64,000 bases of DNA from contig NZ_FTNI01000001.1 of the NCBI RefSeq assembly GCF_900156315.1, positions 124,001 through 188,000 on the forward strand, read 5' to 3'. The notes below the pieces were generated by a model. It was not told where the DNA came from. It worked only from the letters and a program-made list of their open reading frames with translations, and ran no database searches. This DNA is from Microbispora rosea (GTDB taxonomy: Bacteria; Actinomycetota; Actinomycetes; Streptosporangiales; Streptosporangiaceae). A program made the position numbers and the translations under genes. Positions 14,645-22,411 of this stretch are shown here, piece after piece; positions within the stretch are counted from its first letter, which is position 1, and each line of letters opens with the position of its first letter.

Positions 14645-15832
14645 GTGGACGCCATGAGCTCCTTGCATCCGGAAACGCGCGTCGTCCACCTGCCCCGGCC
14701 CACGCCGGAGGCCAGCACGCCGATCTCCATGCCGATCTACCAGACCTCGGGATTCGTCTTCGACGACCCGGCCGTCTTCGCCGACGGCATGGGGCGGCCC
14801 GACGGGGCGTACGTGTACGGCCGGCTCTCCAACCCCACGGTGCGCGCGCTGGAGGAGGCGGTCGCCGGCCTGGAGGGCGGCGTGGCCGCCGTGGCCACCG
14901 GCTCGGGCATGGGGGCGATCAACGCCGTGCTGCTCGGCCTGCTGAAGTCGGGCGACCACGTGATCGCCCAGTCCGCGTTGTACGGCGCCACCGCGCAGAC
15001 GCTGGCCGACCTCGCGGAGCGTTTCGGCGTGGAGGTCACCCGCGTGCCGGAGGACGACCCCGCGGCCGTACGCGCCGCCGTGCGGCCCACGACGAAGCTG
15101 CTGTATCTGGAGACCATCGCCAACCCGATGACGCAGGTGGCCGACCTGCCGGGGATGTGCGCGGCGGCGCGCGAGGCCGGGATCCTCACCGTGGTCGACA
15201 ACACCTTCGCCTCGCCGGTCCTGTGCCGCCCCATCGAGCACGGTGCGGACATCGTCGTGCACTCCGTCACCAAATACCTGTCCGGGCACACCGACGTCGT
15301 CGGCGGGATCGCCGTGTTCGCCTCCGAGGACGTGTACCGCAGGGTGTGGTCGTACGCGGTGGAGCTCGGCGCGACGACCGACCCGTTCGCCGCGTGGCTG
15401 ACCCTGCGGGGGATGCAGACGCTGCCGCTGCGGATGGAGCGCCACTGCGCCAACGCCCGCGTGCTCGCGACGCGGCTCGCCGGACACCCGGCCGTGGCCG
15501 CGGTGCACTGGCCGGGCCTGTCCTCCCACCCGTCGCACGAACTCGCCGCGAAGCTCCTGCCCGACTTCGGCGGCGTGTTCTCCTTCGACCTCGCCGGAGG
15601 GCGTTCCGCCGGAGAGGCGTTCATGCGCAATGTCCGGCTCGCGCTGCTCGCGCCGTCGCTGGGCGGCGTGGAGACCCTGATCCTTCACCCGGCCACGACG
15701 TCGCACCGTACGGTGAGCGCCGAGGGCCTGGCCGCGGCGGGCATCGGCGAGGGGACGGTCCGGGTGGCCGTGGGCATCGAGCACGCCGAGGACCTGTGGG
15801 CCGACTTCGCCCAGGCGCTCGACGCGATCTGA
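14645..15832 (+). CDS. Transsulfuration-family PLP enzyme (cystathionine gamma-synthase/lyase or methionine gamma-lyase type)
   Basis: A 395-residue Cys/Met metabolism PLP-dependent enzyme. Visible motifs are the N-terminal TPISMPIYQTSGFVF and YGRLSNPTVRALEEAVAGLEGG, the phosphate-binding ATGSGMGAINAVLL, YLETIANPMTQVADL, the aspartate strand VVDNTFASPVLC, and the Schiff-base lysine in HSVTKYLSGHTDVVGG. The exact reaction cannot be fixed from motifs. Start: GTG with AGG 5 nt upstream; an ATG three codons later is equally possible. The stop codon begins a tandem repeat. Monocistronic, with panB convergent downstream. Confidence 0.88.
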   Translation: MDAMSSLHPETRVVHLPRPTPEASTPISMPIYQTSGFVFDDPAVFADGMGRPDGAYVYGRLSNPTVRALEEAVAGLEGGVAAVATGSGMGAINAVLLGLLKSGDHVIAQSALYGATAQTLADLAERFGVEVTRVPEDDPAAVRAAVRPTTKLLYLETIANPMTQVADLPGMCAAAREAGILTVVDNTFASPVLCRPIEHGADIVVHSVTKYLSGHTDVVGGIAVFASEDVYRRVWSYAVELGATTDPFAAWLTLRGMQTLPLRMERHCANARVLATRLAGHPAVAAVHWPGLSSHPSHELAAKLLPDFGGVFSFDLAGGRSAGEAFMRNVRLALLAPSLGGVETLILHPATTSHRTVSAEGLAAAGIGEGTVRVAVGIEHAEDLWADFAQALDAI

Positions 15833-15915
15833 TTCGACGCGGTCCGATTCGACCCGGCTGAATCGGCGCGGCTGATTCGACGCGGCTGAATCGGCGCGGT
15901 CCGATTCGGTGCGGT
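15830..15915 (+). repeat. 14-15 bp tandem repeat starting at a stop codon
   Basis: Six imperfect units of the type TGATTCGACGCGGC or CCGATTCGACCCGGC run from the PLP enzyme's TGA. TGA begins units 1, 3, 4 and 5 and occurs in all three frames. The rest of the gap to panB is plain GC-rich sequence. Confidence 0.8.
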
Positions 15916-16012
15916 CGACGGCTCGCGGGGGAACGGCCCCCGCCGCCGGAAGACGCCGGAAGACGCCGGTCGAGGGCGGCCGCCGCGCGGTGCCGCGGCC
16001 GCCCGCCGGGTG

Positions 16013-16858
16013 TCAGCGGTAGCTGTGCTCGGGCCTGGGGAAGACCCCGGAGACGACCTCGTCGGCGTACGCGCGGATCGCCCGGTCCATCTCTCCGGCC
16101 AGGTCGAAGTACTTCTTCACGAACTTCGCGGGCTGCGGGGTCAGGCCCATGAGGTCCTGCCAGACGAGGACCTGCGCGTCGGTGTGGGGCCCCGCCCCGA
16201 TGCCGACCGTGGGGATGCTCAGCGACGTGGTGACCCGTTGAGCGAGGTCGGCGGGAACGCATTCGAGCACGACGGCGAAGGCGCCCGCGTGCTCCAGCGC
16301 CTTGGCGTCGGCCATGATCTCGTCGCCCGCCTGCCCGCGGCCCTGCACCCGGTAGCCGCCGAAGGCGTTGACCGACTGCGGGGTCAGGCCGAGGTGGGCC
16401 ATGACCGGGATGCCGGCCGACACGAGCATCTCCACCTGCGGGAGGACCCGGTGGCCGCCCTCCAGCTTGACGGCGTGCGCGCCGGCCTCCTTCACGAAGC
16501 GGGCGGCGGTCTCCAGGGCCTGCTGGGGTGAGGCCTGGTAGGAGCCGAACGGCAGGTCGGCCACGACCATCGCCCGCGACGAGCCGCGTACGACCGCGGC
16601 GGTGAGGGGGATGAGGTCGTCGACCGTGACGGGCAGCGTCGAGTCGTAGCCGTAGACGACCATGGCGGCCGAGTCGCCCACGAGCATCACCGGGATGCCC
16701 GCCTCGTCGAACACCTTGGCGGTCATGGCGTCGTACGCGGTCACCATCGGCCACTTCTCGTGGCGTTCCTTGGCTGCCGCGATGTCGCGGACGGTGACCC
16801 TGCGTCCTGCGGCCCCGCCGTAGAGGGCGGGCTTGGACACAACGGAAACAGAGGACAT
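16013..16858 (-). CDS. panB: 3-methyl-2-oxobutanoate hydroxymethyltransferase
   Basis: A 281-residue PanB, the first committed enzyme of pantothenate synthesis, which makes ketopantoate from 2-ketoisovalerate using 5,10-methylene-tetrahydrofolate. Motifs: MVTAYDAMTAKVFDEAGIP, VGDSAAMVVYGYDSTLPV (metal-binding Asp), HAVKLEGGH (catalytic region), MAHLGLTPQSVNAFGGY, LECVPADLA and TVGIGAGPHTDAQVLVWQD. Length is typical. It is a single gene; the other pantothenate genes are not in the window. Confidence 0.95.
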   Translation of the reverse strand: MSSVSVVSKPALYGGAAGRRVTVRDIAAAKERHEKWPMVTAYDAMTAKVFDEAGIPVMLVGDSAAMVVYGYDSTLPVTVDDLIPLTAAVVRGSSRAMVVADLPFGSYQASPQQALETAARFVKEAGAHAVKLEGGHRVLPQVEMLVSAGIPVMAHLGLTPQSVNAFGGYRVQGRGQAGDEIMADAKALEHAGAFAVVLECVPADLAQRVTTSLSIPTVGIGAGPHTDAQVLVWQDLMGLTPQPAKFVKKYFDLAGEMDRAIRAYADEVVSGVFPRPEHSYR

Positions 16859-17059
16859 GGCTACCTCCAGGCCTCGTGGCGCCCCTGTGGCGTCCCCGGA
16901 CAGTCAGATCATTGCATGCCGCCATGGGCTGGAACACCCCCATACGGGCGCCGTAATCCTGGTGTGCAACGAGTGGGACTAAAGGGACGAAAGAGGCGAC
17001 CCGGCGACGGAAATGTCAGAGGCGCCCGGCACAATGCCATGCGGAGGTAAGGAACCACA

Positions 17060-18358
17060 ATGGCTTTTGATCGTTACCGGCGGGTGCTCGCCCTGCCGGG
17101 TGTGCGGGCGTTGCTGCTGGTCGGCATGATCGCGAGAATTCCCCTCACCGGCACCGGCATGACGCTGACCCTGCACGTGGTGAACGACCAGAAGCTGGGG
17201 TTCCTCCAGGCGGGCCTGGTCGGCACCGCCTCCATGGCGGGCGCCGCGATCGGCTCGCCGCTCGTCGGCCGGTTCGTCGACCGGCGCGGGCTGCGGCCGG
17301 TGATGGCCGTGACGACCATCGTGCAACTGTGCCTGTGGTGCGTCGCGCCGGCGATGCCGTACGCCGTGCTGCTGCCGGGCGCGCTGATCGGCGGGCTGTT
17401 CAGCCAGCCGGTGTTCGGGACCATCCGGCAGTGCGTGGCCGCGATGGTGCCGAAGGAGAACCACCAGACCGGCTTCGCCCTCGACTCGATGGGCGTGGAG
17501 TTGTCGTACATGGTCGGGCCCGCCCTCGCCGTCGCGAGCGTGACGGCGTTCGGCAGCACGGCGACGATGTACGGGGTGGCGGCCGGTCTGGCGGGCTCGG
17601 GAGTGGCGCTGTATCTGCTCAACCCGCCCACGCGGTCGGCGGAGGAGGACGCGGGGCACCAGGGTTCCGTCCCCCGGCGGCAGTGGCTGCGTCCTGGCCT
17701 GCTCGCCCTGCTCTGCCTGGTGTCCGGGCTCACCTTCGTGCTCACCACCACCGAGTTGAGCGTGGTGGCGATGCTCAAGGCGGACGGCGCGACCGCCTGG
17801 ACCGGGCTGGTCCTCGCGCTGTGGTGCGCGTACTCGCTCGTCGGCGGGTTCGTGTACGGCGGGCTCTCCCGGGGGCTGCCGCCCGCCCTGCTCGCGGGCG
17901 GCCTGGCGCTGCTGACCGCGCCCGTGGGTCTGGTCGGCGGGGGCTGGGGCTGGCTGTGCCTGGCGCTGGTGCCGGCCGGGCTGCTGTGCGCCCCGGCGCT
18001 GTCGTCCACCGTGGACGCCGTCAACCGGCGCGTCCCGGCGGCGGCGCGGGGTGAGGCGATGGGCCTGCACGGCACGTCCCTGACGATGGGAGGAGCCCTG
18101 GCCGGGCCCCTCGCGGGCGGGCTCCTGGACACCCGCGGCCCGGTCTTGGCCTTCGCCGTGTCCGGAGCGGTCGGCGTCGCGCTGGCCCTGCTCACCGCCA
18201 TGGTCAGGCGCGACGCTCCGGCCGCCGTCCTCGCCCCGGGCGGATCGAGTGACGCGGCCGGGCCGCAGCGTGTGAGCGGTCTCGGCGCGGCGGCCGGAGC
18301 GGACTTCGCGGCCGGGCCGGATGTCGCGACGCCCCTGCCCGCCGCCGCTGGAGAGTAG
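17060..18358 (+). CDS. MFS transporter
   Basis: A 432-residue, about 12-helix major facilitator protein. Motif A is seen as GSPLVGRFVDRRGLRPVM in the loop between helices 2 and 3. The central loop holds PTRSAEEDAGHQGSVPRR, and the C-terminal tail after helix 12 is an Ala/Gly-rich stretch. GGAGG lies 13 nt before the ATG. The substrate is unknown. Its stop codon is immediately followed by a 29-bp tandem repeat. Confidence 0.85.
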   Translation: MAFDRYRRVLALPGVRALLLVGMIARIPLTGTGMTLTLHVVNDQKLGFLQAGLVGTASMAGAAIGSPLVGRFVDRRGLRPVMAVTTIVQLCLWCVAPAMPYAVLLPGALIGGLFSQPVFGTIRQCVAAMVPKENHQTGFALDSMGVELSYMVGPALAVASVTAFGSTATMYGVAAGLAGSGVALYLLNPPTRSAEEDAGHQGSVPRRQWLRPGLLALLCLVSGLTFVLTTTELSVVAMLKADGATAWTGLVLALWCAYSLVGGFVYGGLSRGLPPALLAGGLALLTAPVGLVGGGWGWLCLALVPAGLLCAPALSSTVDAVNRRVPAAARGEAMGLHGTSLTMGGALAGPLAGGLLDTRGPVLAFAVSGAVGVALALLTAMVRRDAPAAVLAPGGSSDAAGPQRVSGLGAAAGADFAAGPDVATPLPAAAGE

Positions 18359-18443
18359 GGACCGGTGCCCGCCTCCACGGGAGCAGGACCGGTGCCTGCC
18401 CCCGTGCGGGAGCAGGACCGGTGCCCGCCTCCGCCCGGGAGGA
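18359..18443 (+). repeat. 27-29 bp tandem repeat directly after a stop codon
   Basis: Three units beginning GGACCGGTGCCCGCCTCC (or the variant GGTGCCTGCCCCC) and ending GGGAGCA or GGGAGGA follow the TAG of the MFS gene, with a decayed fourth unit after them. Each unit could fold into a small hairpin. Confidence 0.75.
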
Positions 18444-18786
18444 GGACCGCCGGGCCGGGTGGAGGAATGAAATCCGCTCCGGAGTGGGAATAGAACCTGC
18501 CCCCGCGTGGATGTACAGGGGGCGTGGTTGTCTCTCGGGGCAGCCGCGCGAAGGGCGTCCGCCGCCTGTCCGGGTGGCCTTGGCTGCTCCGGAGCGCCGT
18601 GCGAGACGCGGTCGTGCCTCCCGGTGCGCCGGAAGACGCGGGGTGCCGGAGACGAACAAGGTGCGGGTGCCGGAGGCGAGCGGCACGGGAGCGGCGCCTC
18701 GGCCGAGCATCTTCAACCCAACTGACCAGCGGATACGGCGGCACCACCCCGGATTATGAAACGGTCCCGTTGCGTATCGGAATGAC

Positions 18787-18805
18787 CAACGCTACGCTTG
18801 CGTTG
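18787..18805. promoter_or_regulatory. Inverted repeat upstream of the efflux gene, possible TetR operator
   Basis: CAACGC, 7 nt, GCGTTG lies 24 bp before the ATG of the efflux pump, whose downstream neighbour is a TetR regulator. The size and position suit a TetR-family operator overlapping the promoter. Confidence 0.45.
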
Positions 18806-18828
18806 CGAAACTCAGTCGTATCGAAATC

Positions 18829-20415
18829 ATGGGGGAATCCGTGGAAGCTTCCGCAGAAGCTCATACAGGTCACCCACGCCGATGGCAGGTCCTCGGCGTG
18901 ATGGTGTTCAGCCTGCTGGCCGTCGTCCTCGACAACACCATCCTCAACGTGGCGATCAAGACGATCGCCGATCCCGTCCACGGCCTGGGTGCGACCCAGA
19001 GCGAGCTCGAGTGGGCGATGAACTCCTACACGCTGGTGTTCGCCGGCCTGCTGTTCACCTTCGGCGTGCTGGGCGACCGCTACGGGCGTAAGCGGATGCT
19101 CATGGCCGGCATGGTCCTGTTCGGCCTGGCCTCCCTGGCCAGCGCGTACGCGCAGGACCCGATGCAACTCGTCGCGGCGAGGGCCCTGATGGGCCTCGGC
19201 GGCGCCGCGATCATGCCGGCCACGCTGGCGATCATCTCGAACGTCTTCCCGATCCACGAGCGGGGCAAGGCGATCGGCATTTGGGCAGGCGGCGTCGGCA
19301 TCGCCGTGGCGATCGGCCCGATCACGGGGGGCCTGCTGCTGGAGCACTTCTGGTGGGGTTCGGTCTTCCTCGTCAACGTGCCGATCGTGATCATCGGCCT
19401 CGCGCTGATCGCCGGGATCGTGCCCGACTCCAAGGACCCGAACAAGAGCGGTCTCGACCCGATCGGTGTGCTGCTGTCCATCCTCGGCCTGATCGCTCTC
19501 GTCTACGGCATCGTCCGGATCAGCGACCTCGGCACCGTCGCCGACGTCTCGGTCATCGTGCCGTCGCTGCTCGGTCTCGCGATCCTCGCCTCGTTCGTCT
19601 GGTACGAGAGCCGGATCGACCACCCCGCCTTCGACGTGCGCAACTTCCGCAACGCCGGCTTCTCCACCGCGATCGCGACCGTCGGCCTCGTGTTCTTCGC
19701 GGCCATGGGCGTGATGTTCTTCCTCGCCTTCTACTGGCAGATCGTCCGGAACTACTCGCCGCTGCAGTCGGGGGCGCTCGTGCTGCCGTTCGCGGCCGCG
19801 CAGCTGATCTTCGCGCCGCAGAGCGCGCGCATGGTGCAGAAGTACGGCGCCCGCGCCGTCGGCACGGTGGCCATGCTCGTCATCACGCTGGCCCTGGCGT
19901 GCTACGCCTTCGTGCAGGTGGACACCCCGATCTGGATCCTGCTGGCCCTCGGCTTCGTCCAGGGCGCCGCGATGGCCAACATCATGCCCCCGGCGACCAC
20001 GGCCATCATGAACGCGCTGCCGCGTGAGAAGGCCGGCGTGGGCTCCTCGATGAGCAACGTCGTCCGGCAGGTCGGCGGCACGCTGGGCATCGCCATCCTG
20101 GGCGCGGTCCTGTCCGCGAGCTACCGCAGCGACATGGAGGACAAGGTCGCGGCCCTGCCGGAGCAGCTCCGCCACGTCGTGACCGAGTCCATCTCCGGCG
20201 CGGCCGGCGTCGCCGAGAACCTGGGCCCGCAGGGCACGAGGCTGCTCGACGCCGCGAACGCCGCGTTCGTCACCGGCGTTCACTGGGCGGCCCTCGGATC
20301 GGCCTTCGTCGCCCTCGTCGGCACTCTCGTGGTGGCCCGCTGGATGCCGGGGAAGGGTTCCGCCGGCGCCGCGGTCGACAAGGCTGAGATCGAAAAGGAA
20401 GCGGCGGTAGTGTGA
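18829..20415 (+). CDS. DHA2-type MFS drug efflux pump
   Basis: A 528-residue, 14-helix EmrB/QacA-type transporter. Motif A is GVLGDRYGRKRMLM, motif C is GVGIAVAIGPITGGLLLEHFWW, and the first helix contains LLAVVLDNTILNVAI, with the membrane-embedded Asp typical of these proton-coupled multidrug pumps. An ATG without a ribosome site begins the frame; a GTG four codons later with GGGGGA before it is a plausible alternative start. It is followed within 8 bp by a TetR regulator on the same strand, an arrangement typical of self-regulated efflux. Confidence 0.9.
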   Translation: MGESVEASAEAHTGHPRRWQVLGVMVFSLLAVVLDNTILNVAIKTIADPVHGLGATQSELEWAMNSYTLVFAGLLFTFGVLGDRYGRKRMLMAGMVLFGLASLASAYAQDPMQLVAARALMGLGGAAIMPATLAIISNVFPIHERGKAIGIWAGGVGIAVAIGPITGGLLLEHFWWGSVFLVNVPIVIIGLALIAGIVPDSKDPNKSGLDPIGVLLSILGLIALVYGIVRISDLGTVADVSVIVPSLLGLAILASFVWYESRIDHPAFDVRNFRNAGFSTAIATVGLVFFAAMGVMFFLAFYWQIVRNYSPLQSGALVLPFAAAQLIFAPQSARMVQKYGARAVGTVAMLVITLALACYAFVQVDTPIWILLALGFVQGAAMANIMPPATTAIMNALPREKAGVGSSMSNVVRQVGGTLGIAILGAVLSASYRSDMEDKVAALPEQLRHVVTESISGAAGVAENLGPQGTRLLDAANAAFVTGVHWAALGSAFVALVGTLVVARWMPGKGSAGAAVDKAEIEKEAAVV

Positions 20416-20422
20416 ACTGGTC

Positions 20423-21064
20423 ATGAAGACGCAGCAGACGGCTGAGGTGGCGGCCCGCCCGGCGGGCCGCCCGCGCAGCGAGAAGGCGGAACGGTCGATC
20501 ATCGAGGCCACTCTCGAACTGCTCGGCGAAGGCATCGGGGTGTCGGAGCTGTCCATCGAGTCGATCGCCGGCCGCGCCGGTGTCGGGAAGACCACGATCT
20601 ACCGCCGGTGGTCCAACAAGGAAGACCTGGTGGTGGACGCCCTGGCGACGCTCAAGCCGCCGATCCCGCTGCCACAGGGCGGAACCGTGCGGGACGACCT
20701 GGTGACCTACCTCCGGGTGATCCAGGAGGAGTCCCGCCACCATCGCACCCGGTGCATCATGAACATCGCCATGAGCGACTCCGAGCGGCATCCCCGGCTG
20801 GCGGAGCGGTTCCGCGAGCTGGCCGTGGAGCCGCGCAGGGCGGTGGTGACGGCGGTTCTGCGGCGCGGCATGGAGACCGGTGAACTGCGTGCGGACCTCG
20901 ACCTCGACATGGCGCTGGCGCTGCTCAGCGGGGCCATGATCTGGTCCACGAAGTGGTCCCACTCCGGCGACCCTCAGGCCGACCTGCCCGAGCGGATCGT
21001 CGACGAGGCGCTCAAGGGCTTCCGCCCCCGCCCCTCCACCCCCGAGCCGTGCCCCGAGTTGTGA
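20423..21064 (+). CDS. TetR/AcrR family regulator
   Basis: A 213-residue repressor. The N-terminal HTH domain reads RSEKAERSIIEATLELL then IESIAGRAGVGKTTIYRRWSNKEDLVVDAL, a clear TetR signature. The C-terminal ligand domain has HRTRCIMNIAMSDSERHPRLAERF and is related to the TetR_C family of efflux repressors. It lies 7 bp after the efflux gene and probably represses the shared promoter until a drug binds. The last codons (proline-rich RPRPSTPEPCPEL) run into a tandem repeat that contains the stop codon. Confidence 0.9.
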   Translation: MKTQQTAEVAARPAGRPRSEKAERSIIEATLELLGEGIGVSELSIESIAGRAGVGKTTIYRRWSNKEDLVVDALATLKPPIPLPQGGTVRDDLVTYLRVIQEESRHHRTRCIMNIAMSDSERHPRLAERFRELAVEPRRAVVTAVLRRGMETGELRADLDLDMALALLSGAMIWSTKWSHSGDPQADLPERIVDEALKGFRPRPSTPEPCPEL

Positions 21065-21150
21065 CCCGTCCCTCCGCCCCCGAGCTGTGACCCGGCTCTC
21101 CAGGCCCGGGCCGTGATGCGGCCCTCCACTTCCGAGTCGTGACCCGGTCC
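21054..21150 (+). repeat. 26-bp tandem repeat across the tetR stop codon
   Basis: Four units of 26 bp, consensus CCGAGTCGTGACCCGGCC followed by a C-rich stretch. The tetR TGA is in unit 1, and TGA recurs at the same place in units 2, 3 and 4, thus in all three frames. Confidence 0.8.
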
Positions 21151-21691
21151 GTACGGCCCACGGCCGTGCGGACCGCGCTCGTCACCGTCGTGCGCTGCGC
21201 GCGGAACGGCGCGTAGCGTCGAGCATCCTCGGGAGAGCCGAGTACCACTGGCGGGAATGGACGCGAGGGCGGGCAGCCGTCCACCGACGACGCCGTCTCC
21301 TATGACCTCTCCGATATCCCCGTGACCGGTGCCGGACGCCTACCGGCACTGGTCACGGCTTTCCGGTTCCGGGCCCGCCTCATTTCAGGCCTGGATAGAG
21401 CGCCCATCAATGTGCCGGTGTCGCCGGACATCTCCCAGACCATCGGTGGTCGCGACTGCCGGAGCCGTTGTGCACCTCGTACGCGCTGGTGGACAGGCTG
21501 TCCGGGGTCGCGGCGTCTCAGGCCGGCGTCGCCGTCTAGGTGGTCTCCACGGTGGCATGGAGGTCGCATCGGCAAGGGCCCGATTCGATCGGGGCCGCCG
21601 CGAACGGCCGCCGGGACACCGGCGCGGCTCGTATGGCAGGCGGTTGGATGGCGCGTATGGCAGGCGGTCGGGTGGCGCGCATGGCACGCGG
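21065..21691. other. Long gap between tetR and the convergent response regulator
   Basis: I see no gene here. The left part is the 26-bp tandem repeat and the right part is a 24-bp tandem repeat. Frames open across the middle are short, on both strands and without recognisable domains. It lies between convergent genes, so it should hold terminators, but no clear hairpin with a T-run was seen. Confidence 0.45.
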
Positions 21692-21697
21692 TCAGGC
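21630..21697. repeat. 24-bp tandem repeat reaching into the response-regulator stop codon
   Basis: Two near-identical 24-bp units (CGTATGGCAGGCGGT core) and a degenerate third reach the stop codon of the leftward response regulator. Confidence 0.7.
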
Positions 21698-22411
21698 CAG
21701 GCCGGGGAAGCCCGGCCCTTGCGGGCCGAGGTCCTGCCGGCCCGAGGGTCCCGTAGAGCGGGGAACGACCAATCCGGTCTCGTACGCCATGACGACGGCC
21801 TGGGTCCGGTCGCGCAGGCCGAGCTTGCCCAGCACCCGGCTCACGTGCGTCTTGACCGTCTCCTCGGTGACGGTCAACCGGGCGGCTATCTCGGCGTTGG
21901 ACAGCCCCTCGGCCACCAGCCGTAGCACCTGCGTCTCACGCGGGGTGAGCGCGGCCGGGATGGCGGGCTCGGGCCTCGGCCGGAAGCGGGCGAACTCGGC
22001 GATGAGGCGGCGGGTGATCGAGGGGGCCAGCAGCGCGTCGCCCGCCGCCACGACGCGGACCGCGTCGAAAAGGCGCTCGGCGGTGACGTCCTTGAGTAGG
22101 AAGCCGCCGGCTCCGGCGCGCAGCGCGTCGTAGACGTACTCGTCCAGGTCGAAGGTCGTCAGGATGAGGACCCGTGTTCCGGAACCGGTGAGCCGTCGGG
22201 TGGCCTCGATGCCGTCCATGACCGGCATGCGGATGTCCATGACGACGACGTCGGGGCGCAGTTCTCGGCATGCCCGGACCGCCTGCGCCCCGTCTGACGC
22301 GGTCGCGACGACGACGAAGTCCTGCTGGCTGCCCAGCAGTTCGGCGAAGCCGGTGCGGACGACCAGATGGTCGTCCGCGACGACGACGCGGATCGGCGTC
22401 GCGCCGGTCAC
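21692..22411 (-). CDS. NarL/LuxR-family response regulator
   Basis: A 239-residue two-component regulator. The receiver domain has the acidic pair VVADDH, the phosphoacceptor Asp in VVVMDIRMPVMDG, the Thr in LILTTFDLDEYV and the Lys in GGFLLKDV. The C-terminal LuxR HTH reads LTPRETQVLRLVAEGLSNAEIAARL then TVKTHVSRVLGKLGLRDR. Its start overlaps the histidine kinase stop codon by 4 bp. The extra tail (SGRQDLGPQGPGFPGLA) runs into a repeat. It probably controls the divergent ABC transporter genes on the far side of the kinase. Confidence 0.92.
   Translation of the reverse strand: MTGATPIRVVVADDHLVVRTGFAELLGSQQDFVVVATASDGAQAVRACRELRPDVVVMDIRMPVMDGIEATRRLTGSGTRVLILTTFDLDEYVYDALRAGAGGFLLKDVTAERLFDAVRVVAAGDALLAPSITRRLIAEFARFRPRPEPAIPAALTPRETQVLRLVAEGLSNAEIAARLTVTEETVKTHVSRVLGKLGLRDRTQAVVMAYETGLVVPRSTGPSGRQDLGPQGPGFPGLA

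Larger units (their letters stand above)
18359..18828. other. Long gap with tandem repeats and a probable operator
   Basis: No credible gene. The first 85 bp are tandem repeats (listed separately). The middle is GC-rich sequence without codon bias. The last 80 bp drop in GC and hold an inverted repeat that probably forms the promoter/operator of the drug-efflux gene. Confidence 0.45.

Noticed and set aside
16979-18747. Very long minus-strand frames opposite the MFS gene
   Set aside because: They are typical antisense shadows in high-GC DNA, rich in Arg/Pro/Gly, and the plus strand encodes a clear transporter.
13796-21150. CRISPR-like array from the several tandem repeats
   Set aside because: Units are contiguous without unique spacers and differ between loci.
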